This document shows, piece by piece, positions 44,501-59,661 of a DNA stretch of 64,000 nt. Location of the stretch: assembly GCA_963921935.1 (NCBI GenBank), contig OY998181.1:116890957-116954956 (forward strand), written 5' to 3'. The DNA is from Galeruca laticollis (lineage: Eukaryota > Arthropoda > Insecta > Coleoptera > Chrysomelidae). How positions within the stretch are numbered: position 1 is the first letter of the stretch; every line of letters starts with the position of its first letter. The notes under the pieces are model-generated. The model saw only the letters and a program-made list of their open reading frames with translations. It ran no database searches and was not told the DNA's origin. Position numbers and translations under genes: made by a program.

Positions 44501-46045
44501 ATGGCAAAACGAATGATGTTGAGAGATGGAAGGCAAGTAGGAGCAGACAGTGGTTCGGAAGAGGAAAGGGAAGAAAGAAGTCATGGTATGGGAGATTACC
44601 AAGCGGTATATCTGGAACAGGGACAACAAGCGGAAGGCGATGCACATGAAGAAGGTATGACAGGAGATGGGGAAACTGTAGAACAACAAGAGAGAAGGGA
44701 ACCACAAGGAGGAACTAATGCCAACGAACAATGGATGCAGCAAATATTGATGAGTATCAATGAAAACATAAAGACAATGAGGGGAGATATGAACAATATG
44801 AGGGGAGATATGAACAAAATGGAGGAGAATATTAGGGAAGATTTGAATGGAAACATGAATAGATTAGAAGAGAAAATAGAAGAAGTGAAATTTGAAAATT
44901 GTAAGGAAATTAAAGAACTTAAGAAGACTAATGAAGAATTTGGAAAGAAAATTGACAAGGTGAGAGAAGATATGGAGGATCAAAACAAACATATACGAAA
45001 TGAAATTCAAGAAAACGGTATTAAAATTAGAGAGCAGATAGAAAATCAAGTAGTAGAACAAATTCAAGAAATAGAGAGAGGTATAGAAGAAAAATTACCG
45101 GGAACGATCCAAGCGGAAGTTATAAAACAAACAGAAGATATAACGAAAGAAATGGAGTATATGAAATTCAGGGAACAAACAATAGAAGAGATAATGCAGA
45201 ATTACCAACAGAATGCGGAGCAGAAATTTAAGGATTTGGATACAAAGGTACAACAACAAACAGGAACATGTGAGGAGAGGAACGAACACATTGGACAAAC
45301 ATTTCATAAAGAACTGGAAGAAATGAACAGAAAATTACAGGAAAGCATAGAAGAAATTGAATTTAACGTTAGGAGAAATGGAGGTGGAGTAATCTATACG
45401 GGAAACATGGATATCGGAGTAAAGTTTGATGGGAATATAAATACTATTCATCCGAAGGTGTTTATTAAAATAATTAAAAGCAATCTTAAAGAAATTAAGA
45501 AGGAAACTGGAGAAGTAGGATACATAAAATTACAAGGACAAGTAAGTAAACAGGTAAATCAACATTCTTACGAAAAAGTGAATAAAGAAATTATAAATTT
45601 AGATGGCAGAGTAACAAAACCGACAGGAATATATGAAAAAAGGAGTCAAATCTTAGGTAGACAAATTAACAAGGAAATACAAGAGATGAATCGAAGATTA
45701 ACAGACACAGTGGAAGAAATAGAAGATAGTATAAGAAGAAATAAAGGAGGTATAGGATGTTCAGGAAATTTTTATAATAATGTAGTAACAGGAATAAAAT
45801 GGGACAACATGATGACTATGATTCATACAAAAGCTTTCTCTAAAATAATAATAAGTGAAATGAATAATATGGAAGAATTGGGAACGCAAATTTTAATGGA
45901 TTCATGGGAAGAAATTTATGAGATATGGGGCAACAAAGTTAAAAAGGATACAGTAGAGAATAGACAGACGCTTCAGAAATTTATCGAGCATCAAACCACA
46001 AGAGAAGAAAGTAAGAAAAAGGTTAGAAAAAGAAAAGCAAATTAA
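44501..46045 (+). CDS. Chimeric gag-like protein, 514 aa
   Basis: Residues 1-330 follow the element 1 gag, with a 7-residue tandem duplication (MRGDMNN then MRGDMNK) and a diverged stretch near 125-150. After KVFIKIIKSNLKEI the sequence leaves the capsid homology. The rest is a second, diverged copy of the coiled-coil-to-capsid-start segment: LDGRVTKPTGIYEKRSQI, INKEIQEMNRRLTDTVEEIE, RRNKGGIGCSGNF, MIHTKAFSKIIISEMNN. It ends in a Lys/Arg-rich tail (ESKKKVRKRKAN). It therefore lacks the LLWF..WGE..LYFGKF capsid half and the Asn/Arg tail. The frame is fully open. It may be a recombinant gag that has lost assembly, or one that has changed role. Confidence 0.8.
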   Translation: MAKRMMLRDGRQVGADSGSEEEREERSHGMGDYQAVYLEQGQQAEGDAHEEGMTGDGETVEQQERREPQGGTNANEQWMQQILMSINENIKTMRGDMNNMRGDMNKMEENIREDLNGNMNRLEEKIEEVKFENCKEIKELKKTNEEFGKKIDKVREDMEDQNKHIRNEIQENGIKIREQIENQVVEQIQEIERGIEEKLPGTIQAEVIKQTEDITKEMEYMKFREQTIEEIMQNYQQNAEQKFKDLDTKVQQQTGTCEERNEHIGQTFHKELEEMNRKLQESIEEIEFNVRRNGGGVIYTGNMDIGVKFDGNINTIHPKVFIKIIKSNLKEIKKETGEVGYIKLQGQVSKQVNQHSYEKVNKEIINLDGRVTKPTGIYEKRSQILGRQINKEIQEMNRRLTDTVEEIEDSIRRNKGGIGCSGNFYNNVVTGIKWDNMMTMIHTKAFSKIIISEMNNMEELGTQILMDSWEEIYEIWGNKVKKDTVENRQTLQKFIEHQTTREESKKKVRKRKAN

Positions 46046-47200
46046 ATAATAGAACAAGAGAGAATAGGAATGAAATATGGAGACGAAAATGCAATTCAAT
46101 GGAAAAGGGAAAGGATACAGAAATGAAGTTGAAATTAAAATTTATTATTAATGAGTAACACAAGTATAAATAATGTACATAGAATTTATTATTAATGAGT
46201 AACCCAATTCTAAAGAATGTATATATGTTATGTTACGAATAATATTTGAAAAGAGGAAATGATAGTCATAAGGATAGATTTAAAATTTAATATTAAGTAG
46301 TGTACAAAGATAAAGTAGATAGTAGACAGAGTTTTGTTTTCCATTTGGCAGCTGATGATCCAATTAAATTCATCACGTTTGTTTCTTCAGAACCTAAAAA
46401 ATAAATATAATATAATATAAAGAAAAATTTATTAGGTAAAACTTATAATTAAAACATTTTAAAAAAAAAAAAATTTTGAGTATGGCAAATCAATATATAT
46501 AGCAAATAAAGGAAACAATTTATAAGAGATACTGGTTTTACATTGAATGAAACTATTAAAGAATATAGGATAGAGGGGATAAAATAAGAATAACTCAAGT
46601 ATCAAATAGAAGTTCACATTTTTAAATAAGGAAATAAGATGTAAGTAATAAAGGATAGGAAAGGATAATAATGAATGATATTGATTAAAAATATAGGAGG
46701 TAATGTTTAATGTCAATTAGAATCTTATAGATTACTTGAAAATACAGGAAGGAATAAGGAAGTTGATATTGATGTATATATGAATTTAAGAAATAATTAA
46801 TTATATTGAATAATGAATATTGAAAAGAAATATGATATGAGGAGTATATAGAAGTATAATGTAATTACAAAGAAATAAGTTGATATATAAGTGGATGTTA
46901 GTAAGAAATGATAATAAAGAAGTATTATATGAAGTAATATTAAAAATATAAATTGACATTGATCTTAATCAAGTGTATTTTAAGGAAATAATTAGGAGAC
47001 AGTTATTGAAAGAAATAGATTTTGTAGTAGGAAAAATGTGAACAAATATTTGAGAAACAAAGTTAAAGAAAGTAAGATTATGTCATAAAATTGTTAAATT
47101 TTTTTTGAATAAAATAAAATCAATCATTTATAATAAGAAAATTGAAATTTAAATAAATATCCAGGGTATGGATATCATTTAAATTTAAATTTGAGGGGAA
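46046..47200 (+). other. Non-coding 3' region of gag-only element 2
   Basis: There is a local duplication at the start (AGAATTTATTATTAATGAGTAACACAAG-type pieces near 46137 and 46190). Then it follows element 1 (28700-29658) closely. The polypurine tract TTTGAGGGGAA ends at 47200. Confidence 0.7.
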
Positions 47201-49002
47201 TTGAACCAGATATCTTAGATAATAAGAGAAGTAGTATTATAAAATTAAGTTTGCTAGTATGAAATATATATGAAAATAACATAATTTAAGAAAACAAGTA
47301 AAAAGGAAACACTTTTCTTAATTTAAACAACATATCAAATAAAGATATATTAAATAACAGCCTATAACAATATAATAAAAAAGGAATTACCTCAATGATA
47401 ACATAAAATATAGATATTGCCTAACCAATGTAATGATGTAAATAAAGTTGCCTAAGACGTAGAATAATTTCCATATCATAACAGCTGTTCATCTGAAATG
47501 AAAACAAATATTACTATAGTTAATTCATTATAATCATTAATTTAAGAATAAGAACAAATATAAATATTGAATAGAATATAATCCAATAGATTTCATAGAT
47601 AAACAAATAATGACATATAGACAAATAACATAAGAGAATTTATATTTATAATTGATATGAATGTAACAAGGATATACTATCAATAATAATATTGAATGTT
47701 GTACCATGTAAGTGTATCTATGTATAACCAATTTTAATGTATTTGTATGTATGAAATTGTTTTGATAAGTGATTGAAGTTTCAATTATCTGATTACAAAA
47801 GACAATATCTTATTGGTTATAAAAGATGACATAACAAACTGTGAATCAATAAATAAACTTTTGAATAGTGATCTGGAAAAGAACAAAAGACTGTGTTGTT
47901 TAAAAAAGTTGAGAATCGAGGGGACGCTTGAAGAGAACGGTAGCGAGTGTTAAGAAGCGAGGTGTGTGTGGGATAGTGTTCCAAAAAATTTAAAGATATT
48001 CCCGGTATAAGACATTTAAACTCCTAAAGTACTATTAAATACAATATTAGAAATACTTACAGTTAATTGTAACAAGTTTTCCGACAAGAATCTGTGAAAT
48101 TTTCAACAACTTTGGTTTTTTTGGAGATTCAGTGGAGTGTTCCTGGGATCCAGAGACTTTCTTCCAAATTCAAGATCAACAGGTCAGTGTATTTAAATCA
48201 TTTATTGGCCAATAAATAGTGTAAAAACTCAAAATCCCAATTAAGTACTTAATATCATAAATTGACAAACTTTTTCACATATGAACGATCTAAAAAAGAA
48301 AGAAACAGACTTTATATAGTGTATTCATTGCATAAATCGTTAAATTTAATAAAAGGCCGAACTTTATATAAATTAAAATATGTACTTACGCTAATCACGC
48401 CATCTTGTAATTGCATAAATATGGTGATTGAAATTTCATAATGTAATAACTATGTCCTTCTGTATATAATCTCTATTTCTCTATCCATGTATATAACTAA
48501 TTTCTTCCCACAGCTACTTGTATCATATATTAACTATGATATATATAAATTCTTTTATGTTTATTGTTGAACCATTCAATTGTTTGCATCGTTAACAAAT
48601 TGTGTTGTATTAATATAGATGTTTCTTACGTACCATAATTGTTCGTTTCATGCTAAAGCGCATGACTAATTTTTTCACGCATGCGCATTTATGATATTAT
48701 TAAAATCAATAAATAGGTACAATATATCCATTGGCGTCGCATATTATTTTATCAAATAAATATTGCATTGATAATTAAATTGATTTCAAATAATGTGTTT
48801 TTTTTTATTTCAACCATTACAACAGTATAAATTGCCAGGACTCAAAGGGAAAAAGGATTTCATGCTCCCGAATAATCTAATTAAAATAAATTATTAAACA
48901 AATATTAAAAACAAACTGAGCTAGCCAAACTTAAAACAAAAATTTATAAACATATAAATCATCTACAATAACAGTAAGTAATATTATATCAATTGTTTAT
49001 AA
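47201..49002 (+). repeat. 3' LTR of gag-only element 2
   Basis: Near-identical to 42627-44432 until the last 60 bp, where small indels accumulate. Confidence 0.87.
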
Positions 49003-49006
49003 TATA

Positions 49007-50884
49007 TTATTATATATTTTTAAATAATGCCTCTACGTTGGGAGCCATTTTTATTATATATAATTTTACTTACGCCCTTATGTTGTAGTGCTATTTTATA
49101 TTATAATTTTTAATTTATCTCAGTTGGGCTGCTGTTTTTATTATGTATATTTTTTTTTATTTTAATTTAATATATGTTTTATTATTATTTATGGGCGCCA
49201 GAATTGGTTACGCTTACCGCTATACCCAATTCAAAATTATTATCAATTTTACTTTACCTTTTAAATACTGTATCTCAGGGATGAGATTCGGCACTTGACG
49301 TTTGCTAGCAACAAGAAACTATAGGTAGATATCAGAGAAAAATAAGACGAACCTGAACAATTGAACATAATTTAATTAATGAGAAAAGATAAGAAATTTT
49401 TATAATCAATTAATAAACCAATATTATACGTTTAAATTCATTATTGTATCATTATTACGCAACAACCATATAAACGCTTTCATTACTATAAATATTATTG
49501 AAACTCAACAAATAAATTTCGTGTATCATTATTCTTATTCTATGTTTGAATGTACATCCAAAAAAAATTTCAATCTCAACCATAGATCTTTAAGAGCGAA
49601 AACGTGTAGTGTGCTGTTTTGTTAAATGTTTTGTTTAGTTTACAAAATGGAAGGCAAAGTGATGTGTCTAAGAATCTTTATTATTATTATGCAAAAATCT
49701 AGTGAATACTTATTTAATATGAATTTAGTGTTTGTATCCGTTATCAGTGGAGATTGAACAGTTAATACTAACGTTTAACCAATAAATTGCTACCACAGAC
49801 AATTAACCTACGTACAAAAATATACAAGTGAAATGTTTTCATAGAAAAAGTTCAATATACACGTGGAAAATGTTCATCGTTAGTTATAGAGCATAGCATT
49901 GAATGCAGGAGGAAAAAATGATCAGCTGTGATCAAACAAAAACGAAGTCCAAGATGTAGGAATGATGATATATGTGGTTAATATCGTCAGCAGAGTATCT
50001 CTATTATAAGATACCTTGGATAACCACCAGAATAATTGTAATAAGGTAATTATAGTTATAGTTCTTACCAAATCTAGATGATTTCACTAAAGTTCACTTA
50101 TTTTTAATTATACGGAATGTATTTTAATTTATTTACTTTAAAACGTCGTCTGAACACTTTTGATTAATATTTCTGATAATTTATTTAAGTTATTTCAAAT
50201 TTTAATAGAAATTTGAGGAGATAAAATTTTACACGTCCACCCTCTAATTCATTTTCACGGCGTCTCCTTAAGCTCAAAATCAACAACCTTTTATTGTTTT
50301 TAATTTTGTTTTTCCAGTTCATTTGTTGATAAACAAACATTGTTTTCCTGAATCAATATATCTATCCTTGCGTTAGTATAGACGAAAACACTTTGTTTTT
50401 ATGCATTTCGAAAAACGCACCGAACTACACCGTACGAATTACTAACATAACATTGCTTCTAGCGTTGATCTTTTGACCTTGACGTTTGCTAATAATTATA
50501 AAAGTTTATGCGATATACGGGGTTTCCGAAAGTGTCTATAAAATATAAAATTGTAATAATCGAATTTTGTTTGAAAATTTATGTGATGATATATACAGGG
50601 ATCACCACAATTATGTATAATATTACATTCGACGTAATTTACTTGTTGGTGTTATTTATTTTGCAATATACTTTAAAAGAAAATAGATACTAAATTAAAT
50701 AGCAATCTCTTAAATTAATTTATCAATTGTATATGATAGTTAAAAATTTCTTGACACGTTCAACTCATGTCTTTACGGATTATTTCTTTTTTTTATTGGA
50801 TGTTTACTAATGAACTACTAAGATTCACACTATTTGTATGATGCTGATTTGATTTAATTTGTCTGATAGATATATTTCACTTTA
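49007..50884 (-). repeat. 3' LTR of gypsy element
   Basis: 1878 bp, pairing with 56296-58176. On the minus strand it starts TAAAGTGAAATATATC after the short purine run TTTTAGGGAATGC. It contains a primer-binding-site-like sequence near its far end (49029-49047). Confidence 0.9.
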
Positions 50885-51183
50885 GCATTCCCTAAAATTC
50901 TATGGAATTATTCTTGATTTGACAAGAATGTTCTATAGAAGTTTACCTTGATTTTCTTCTCATAATTTCATTATCATATATATTACTTGTTTAATTAATT
51001 CCCAATTTAATCCTATGTCAATTTCATGAAGAAGTTATTAAATCGTCGCAATTAACTTATACTTAGTTTATCAATAAATTTCTTATTACACTATTCCTAA
51101 CTCTTATTAAGATTGATTAGATTAAATTAATTCATACTTGATTACTTAAATATTTTCTAATTCTAGTGTTTCTTAAATTTTAG
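50885..51183 (-). other. Gypsy 3' untranslated region
   Basis: AT-rich sequence between the integrase stop and the polypurine-like run next to the 3' LTR. I see no open frame that could be env. Confidence 0.6.
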
Positions 51184-54100
51184 TTATGGCTGATTGGCGT
51201 TAAATTGATGCAGCTGGTTTATATGAAAAATTCCACGTTCTCGATGAGTGTCAGGATGTATCAACTTATAGCTATTTATACCATGACTGGTTTCTACTAA
51301 ATAAGGACCTTCATAAGGTAACTGTAACTTAGAACATATTCCTTTTTTATGATTAGGTACTCTTAATGCTTTTATTATTACCAAGTCACCCTTTTTAAAT
51401 GTTTTCCTATTTCTAAGTCTAGCTAGTTTCCGTTTAATGTATTTGTCAGCTTGTCTTGATTGTCTTTCTCTGGCTACTTTAATCAGTTTGTTGTAGTCAA
51501 TTTCACTGGACCATGGTCTGTCTGGTTCTATTCCTGTGAATAAAAAAATAGGCGCTATTTCCGTAACGATATTTGGTATATTGTTTATAAAATCTGTGGT
51601 CTCCTTTAATCGTTCTTCCCACATACGGTTTTCGTAGTATGTAAGTATCCTCAGATGCTTGATCACTTCCTTGATTCCTCGTTCTGCAGGATTACTACTA
51701 GGATGTCTTATACTTGTGAAAACTTGTTGTATTTCCAGGTCTTTCAACCATTTTTCTATTTTTTTGTTCCTGAAGTATGTTGCATTGTCCATTATGCATT
51801 TCTTTGGTTTCCCATATTTCTCGAAGTAGTTTCCTAGCGATTATTTAATGGAATTTTTATTTGTTTTACTGCATGGATATGTGCTAATAAATTTAGAAAA
51901 AATGTCTACGATTACCATAATGTGTTTGTTACCATTATAACTTGGTATAAGTTTTGATATGAAGTCTATCGCTATTATATCTAATGGATTTTCCGCTATG
52001 ATGGATTTCGGTACATTTTCATAATGAATGTTCTTTTCCTTGGATAGTTGACATAGTTCGCACTGTTTAATAATATCCTTTATGATAGTAATGTCATTTT
52101 TCGATATATAATTCTCCCGAAATATCATGTGAGTTTTCCTAATTCCTAAATGATTAAAATCTAAATGTATTCTTTTTACAATTAATTTTGTTAAATTTTC
52201 AGATATCACATATAATTCCTTGTCATGTACTAATTTATATATTACTCCATCCTTTTCAGAGCATCTTCTTTTGTATTTCTCATCTAATAATAGTTGTTCC
52301 TGTTTTATTTGTTCTAGCGAGAACATACCACTACTTTGTTTCATGATATTAATTCCCACTCTAGCTTCGTTTGCATCTTTTCTTTTCTCTCCATCCATTC
52401 TACTGATCGAGTCTGGTACTACATTTTGAATCCCTGGAATATATTTAATCACGAAGTCATATTCCTGTAGGAGTAATGCCCATCGATGTATTCTGGCATT
52501 GTTCATCTTGTTGGTTAGTATCGTTAGCAGAGCCTGATTATCAGTTTCAATTATGAATTTTCCTCCCAATAAAAAGTATCTGAGTTTATTTACACAGAAT
52601 ATGATGCTAGCAAGTTCTAATTCACTTACTCCATAGTTTTTCTCTGCTCTTTTTGTTATCCTAGAGACAAATGATATGGGTACGTACATGTCATCATATT
52701 CTTGCATTAAAACTCCAGCTAGTCTGTTTTTAGATGCATCTGTCCTTAAAATGAAAGTTTTCTCATAGTTCGGATGATATAATTTTATGTTTCTGATGAA
52801 CTGATTCTTGATTTCATTGAAAGCATCTTCCTGTTTACTGGTCCAATTCCATTTCACTCCCTTTCTCAGTAATTCCATTAAAGGTAATTCTAAATCGGTT
52901 AGATTTCCCAGCATCCGTTTGAAATAGTTTAGCATCCCAAGGAAGCCTCGAAGAGTTTTCAAATTTTTCGGTCTTATGTACTCTCTAATGGTTCTCACTC
53001 TCTCTGGATCCATCTCGATTCCTGTCTCTGTGATTTTGTAACCCAAATATATTACTTCTTTCTTTAAAAATTGGCATTTTTGTATGTTCAGTTTTAGTCC
53101 GTTTTCGTCAAGTTCCGCTATGATTGTTCTGAGGTGTTCTAAATGTTCTTCTATACTGTTTGAAAAAATAAGTATGTCGTCCACATAGTGTATTGTAAAT
53201 TGGTCATATTTGTTTAGAATTTTATTTAGCGCTTTTAATAGTGCTGATGTAGCGCTTTGTATGCCAAATGGCGTTACTCGGAATTGATATACTTCCCCAT
53301 TAATCTTGAATCCTACATACTTCCTGCTTTCCGGATGTAGTGGTATCAGCCAGAAGCTGTGCTTCAAATCTAGCTTAGAAAAAACTTTAACTTTACTTAT
53401 CTTTCCTAATATCGATTCTATAGTTAAAGGCGATTCATACTCGGGCATTGTACATTTATTTAAATTTCGTGCATCAAGGCAAATCCTTAAATCTCCATCC
53501 TTCTTCTTTACTATAACAACTGGATTGATATACGAGGTGGTACTATGTTCTATAATTCTATCTTCTAATAATTTATTTACAGTTTTCTTTACATCTTCTT
53601 GATATTTGTAGGGTATCGGATAACTTCGCTGTTGGAATTGTTGATTTTCTTTCATTTCAATTTTATGTACATAATTTCTTGCAATTCGAGATTCCTCATT
53701 AATTAAATTCCTATGTCCTCTCAGTATTCCTTTTACTTCATTTTTCCATTCTATTTTCCCATCTATATCCAAATTCCATTCCGGCATATTATTATTATTA
53801 TTTATTTCTCCATTGCCATCCAACATCATATCTCCACTCATTTTTCCTTCCTGCCTATAATCATATCTCTTTTCCATATCATCTTCAAATTTCTTATTAT
53901 AATTAATACATTTATCTACTTCTTCTACTAACTCTTCATTCTTCCTCGAATTATCATTTTTCTCTTCATAATTAAAATCAACTTTCTCTTTATTAAAGAT
54001 TATGTACATTTCTTCATAATTAATAATTGCTTTGTTTTCATATAAGATATCCGATCCTAACAATAGTTCGCATTCCATATTTTCCACTACTAACAGTTGT

Positions 54101-54436
54101 ACCATAGTTTCTCGTTCCTTTAATCTTAATGCTACAGTTATCGTAGTATTTGAAATTGTTAGTTTTCTTTGATTTATGCCGATTAAATTTATTTTTGGCA
54201 CCTTGACGAAATTTTCTTTTGATATTGTCAAATCATTTACAAATTTATTATTTATTAAAGATATTTCTGACCCGGTATCGATTAATATTTTTATGCTAGT
54301 GCCTTCTATCGTTCCGTATATATAAATTAATGTTTCATTGTTTTGTTCTAGCTGGTCCTGTACCTTTAGAAATTCGCGTGGGTGAACATAGCTGCACCAA
54401 CTTAACTTACCATATTCACCCTCTAGTGGAAAAACT
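51184..54436 (-). pseudogene. pol: Gypsy pol: protease, RT, RNase H, integrase
   Basis: The pol frame opens just before the gag stop and lies in the -1 frame relative to gag. In order, it has protease DTGS (54268-54279), RT with the catalytic YVDD (53176-53187), and RNase H (RTDASKNRLAGVL, SELELASI, ETDNQALL). It then has an integrase zinc part (HLDFNHLG, CELCQ), core Asp boxes IAIDFISK and MDNATYF, and the Glu box NPAERGIKE. The integrase C-terminus (KKGDLVIIKALRV, YEGPYLVE) ends at 51184. A single TAA at 51841-51843 (after NKNSIK) interrupts the integrase core. Frame and homology continue unchanged across it, so it is a point nonsense mutation. Every other catalytic motif I can see is intact. 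Confidence 0.92.
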
Positions 54437-56171
54437 GTTGTTCCGTACCAGAAGATGACACGGGAACCACAACATTATCATTATTATGATTATTGTTATT
54501 TGTATTAGTTCGATTAAAGTTTGTGTTACGATTAGTTGTGTTTCTTTCTAGGCTGTTCGTCCTGTTAGTTCTTGTGTCACGTCTTATATTATTCGTCCTT
54601 CTTATGTCTCCGTCAGAGTTTCTTCTTTCTCTTCTATTATAATTATTATGCTGTCTCCTATCTGGATAATTTGTGTACCTGTTATTGTTATTATTAGTCC
54701 TATCGTTATTTCTGTCATATCGTCTATCATTGTTATTATTGTTATTTGTGTTGTTGTAATAGTGATTATTATTTTGTCTATGATTGTTACTTCTATTAAA
54801 GTCTCGTCTATCGTTGACGTTTCTGTAATAGTCATCATAGTCACGTCTATTGTTGTTGTGCACCGTTCTCTGTACTCGGTTCAAATAGTCTAGTAAAGAT
54901 TGGAAATTTGTAATATTTTGTATTGCTATACCTTGAGTAATATTGTCATTAAAATGTCTAGATAAGAATATTATAATTTCTTGCTCAGAAATTACTGGCT
55001 CTAAATATTGTGCCTGGGAAAATAAAGACAAAGCATAACTACTCATGTTGTTGCTTCTTCTACTATCAAATTTTCCAAAATATAACTTTTCCCTAACATA
55101 GCCTTGTTATTCTGTTTCCCCCCAGTATTGTTTCAAAAAATTACTTTCAAAATCGTTGAAATTATTTATATTTACATCATTACATGTGAACCAAAGTAAT
55201 GTTTGACCCTGCAAATGAGATCTAATTGTCTCTTTCAAATCTTCTATCTCTTTGATACCTTTTAATTTATTTTTAAGATATCTCAAGAAAATTTTTGGAT
55301 GCATTTTTCTCGTATCCCCGTCAAATTTAAGATTACTTTCCCCATGGTTATAGATGTAATTTACCCCTTGAGTATTGATGTTTGGATTCGTCTTGTTTTT
55401 TATGGTTTCAAATTCTTTTTCTAATTCCATCATTTTCTTCTTAAAGTCTTCTTTAATTTCCCTCTCCAATTTTGTAAAATCTTGTACATTCCTATCTTCC
55501 TTGATTTGTTTTAACTTCTTGTCCATTTCCCATATTAGTTCTTTCTGAGTTTTTAAATTCATCTCCTCCGCAATCGATAAATTCAACTGGATGCCTTGCT
55601 CTACATCATCTATCCTGGCATTGGTTTTCATGATGTTTCTCTCCATTCTGCCGATCTGTTCCTTTCCTTCTTCTCGTAGTTTATTTCCCATGTCTTCTAG
55701 CTCTTGTTTCCGGATGGTGCCTTCTCGCATTAAATGTCCATATAGTTTATTCATTTTCTCTTCTTGTTCCTTCTTGTGTTCTTCGAACTGTTTTTTTATT
55801 TCCACCATATGTTCTGAAAATGTTTCTTCTTGTTTGTCTAACCTTCTGTTAATTTCTTTCTGTGTACCTTTTATCTCTTCTTTTGTGTTTTTTATTATAT
55901 CTTCTCTGGTGTTTCTAATATCAGCCATCATTATTTTCATCATATTTATTAACTCTTCATTTTCATTTGGTTTAGGTTTTGTATAGTGATGAACTTCTTC
56001 CACCATACTGTCTCCTTTCTCCAGTTCCGCTGCTTCTTCAGCTTGGATAGCCATCGTCAAACGTTCCCTTAGTACTTGTTTGTTTCCCTTTGTGTCCATA
56101 TTTCTGGATTTCAGATATTCCCTCAGCTCATCCACTGTCAGTTCGTCGATATTCATTGATTTGTCAGCCAT
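54423..56171 (-). pseudogene. gag: Gypsy gag with N-terminal SAP domain
   Basis: 56171-55107 starts MADKSMNIDELTVDELREYL, then KSRNMDTKGNKQVLRERL, a SAP motif (residues about 8-45), which in other proteins binds AT-rich or scaffold DNA. A long coiled coil (about 70-275) and the capsid-like block follow: LKFDGDTRKMHPKIFLRYLK, GQTLLWFT, QYWGETE. A single TAA at 55107-55109 interrupts. The same frame continues REKLYFGKFD and 55046-54423 (QAQYLEPVISEQEIIIFLSR), ending in an Asn/Arg/Tyr-rich basic tail and TAG. The capsid block matches the gag-only proteins. There is no CCHC knuckle. Length without the stop is about 580 residues, the same as the 576-aa gag of element 1. Confidence 0.9.
54426..54436 (-). 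promoter_or_regulatory. Candidate gag-pol -1 frameshift region
   Basis: Five T residues on the minus strand (plus 54430-54434) occur a few bases before the gag TAG. The pol frame is -1 here and reads through into LEGEYGKLSW. The heptamer GTTTTTC is not a canonical slip site, so the exact mechanism is open. Confidence 0.4.
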
Positions 56172-56272
56172 TATTATTTTATAAAATTTTCCCTAGATAT
56201 CTCAAAAATAAAATTGTAACCTGTTCCTGTTGCTAATTTGTTGAACGAGCGTTACTTAAGTCGTCTAACAAA

Positions 56273-56293
56273 CGCCATACGTTGGGCTTGCCA
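56273..56293 (-). promoter_or_regulatory. Gypsy primer binding site
   Basis: On the minus strand TGGCAAGCCCAACGTATGGCG follows the 5' LTR after two bases. It shares the GCCCAACGT core with the tRNA-Lys-type site of gag-only element 1 but has changed flanks. A second site of the same kind lies inside the LTR end at 56318-56336. Confidence 0.6.
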
Positions 56294-56295
56294 TT

Positions 56296-59661
<3,366 letters not shown>

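Larger units (their letters stand above)
42627..49002 (+). mobile_element. Gag-only LTR retrotransposon 2 (6.4 kb)
   Basis: Its LTRs are about 1.80 kb (42627-44432 and 47201-49002) and about 99 percent identical by eye; most differences are near the 3' end. There is a degraded primer binding site, one gag-like frame of 514 codons and about 1.15 kb of non-coding sequence. No pol is present. TATA occurs on both sides (42623-42626 and 49003-49006) as the likely 4-bp duplication. It is the same family as element 1, with diverged LTRs. The gypsy element at 49007-58176 abuts its 3' end. Confidence 0.87.

Noticed and set aside
50885..51183. env gene for the gypsy element
   Set aside because: No open frame between integrase and the 3' LTR.
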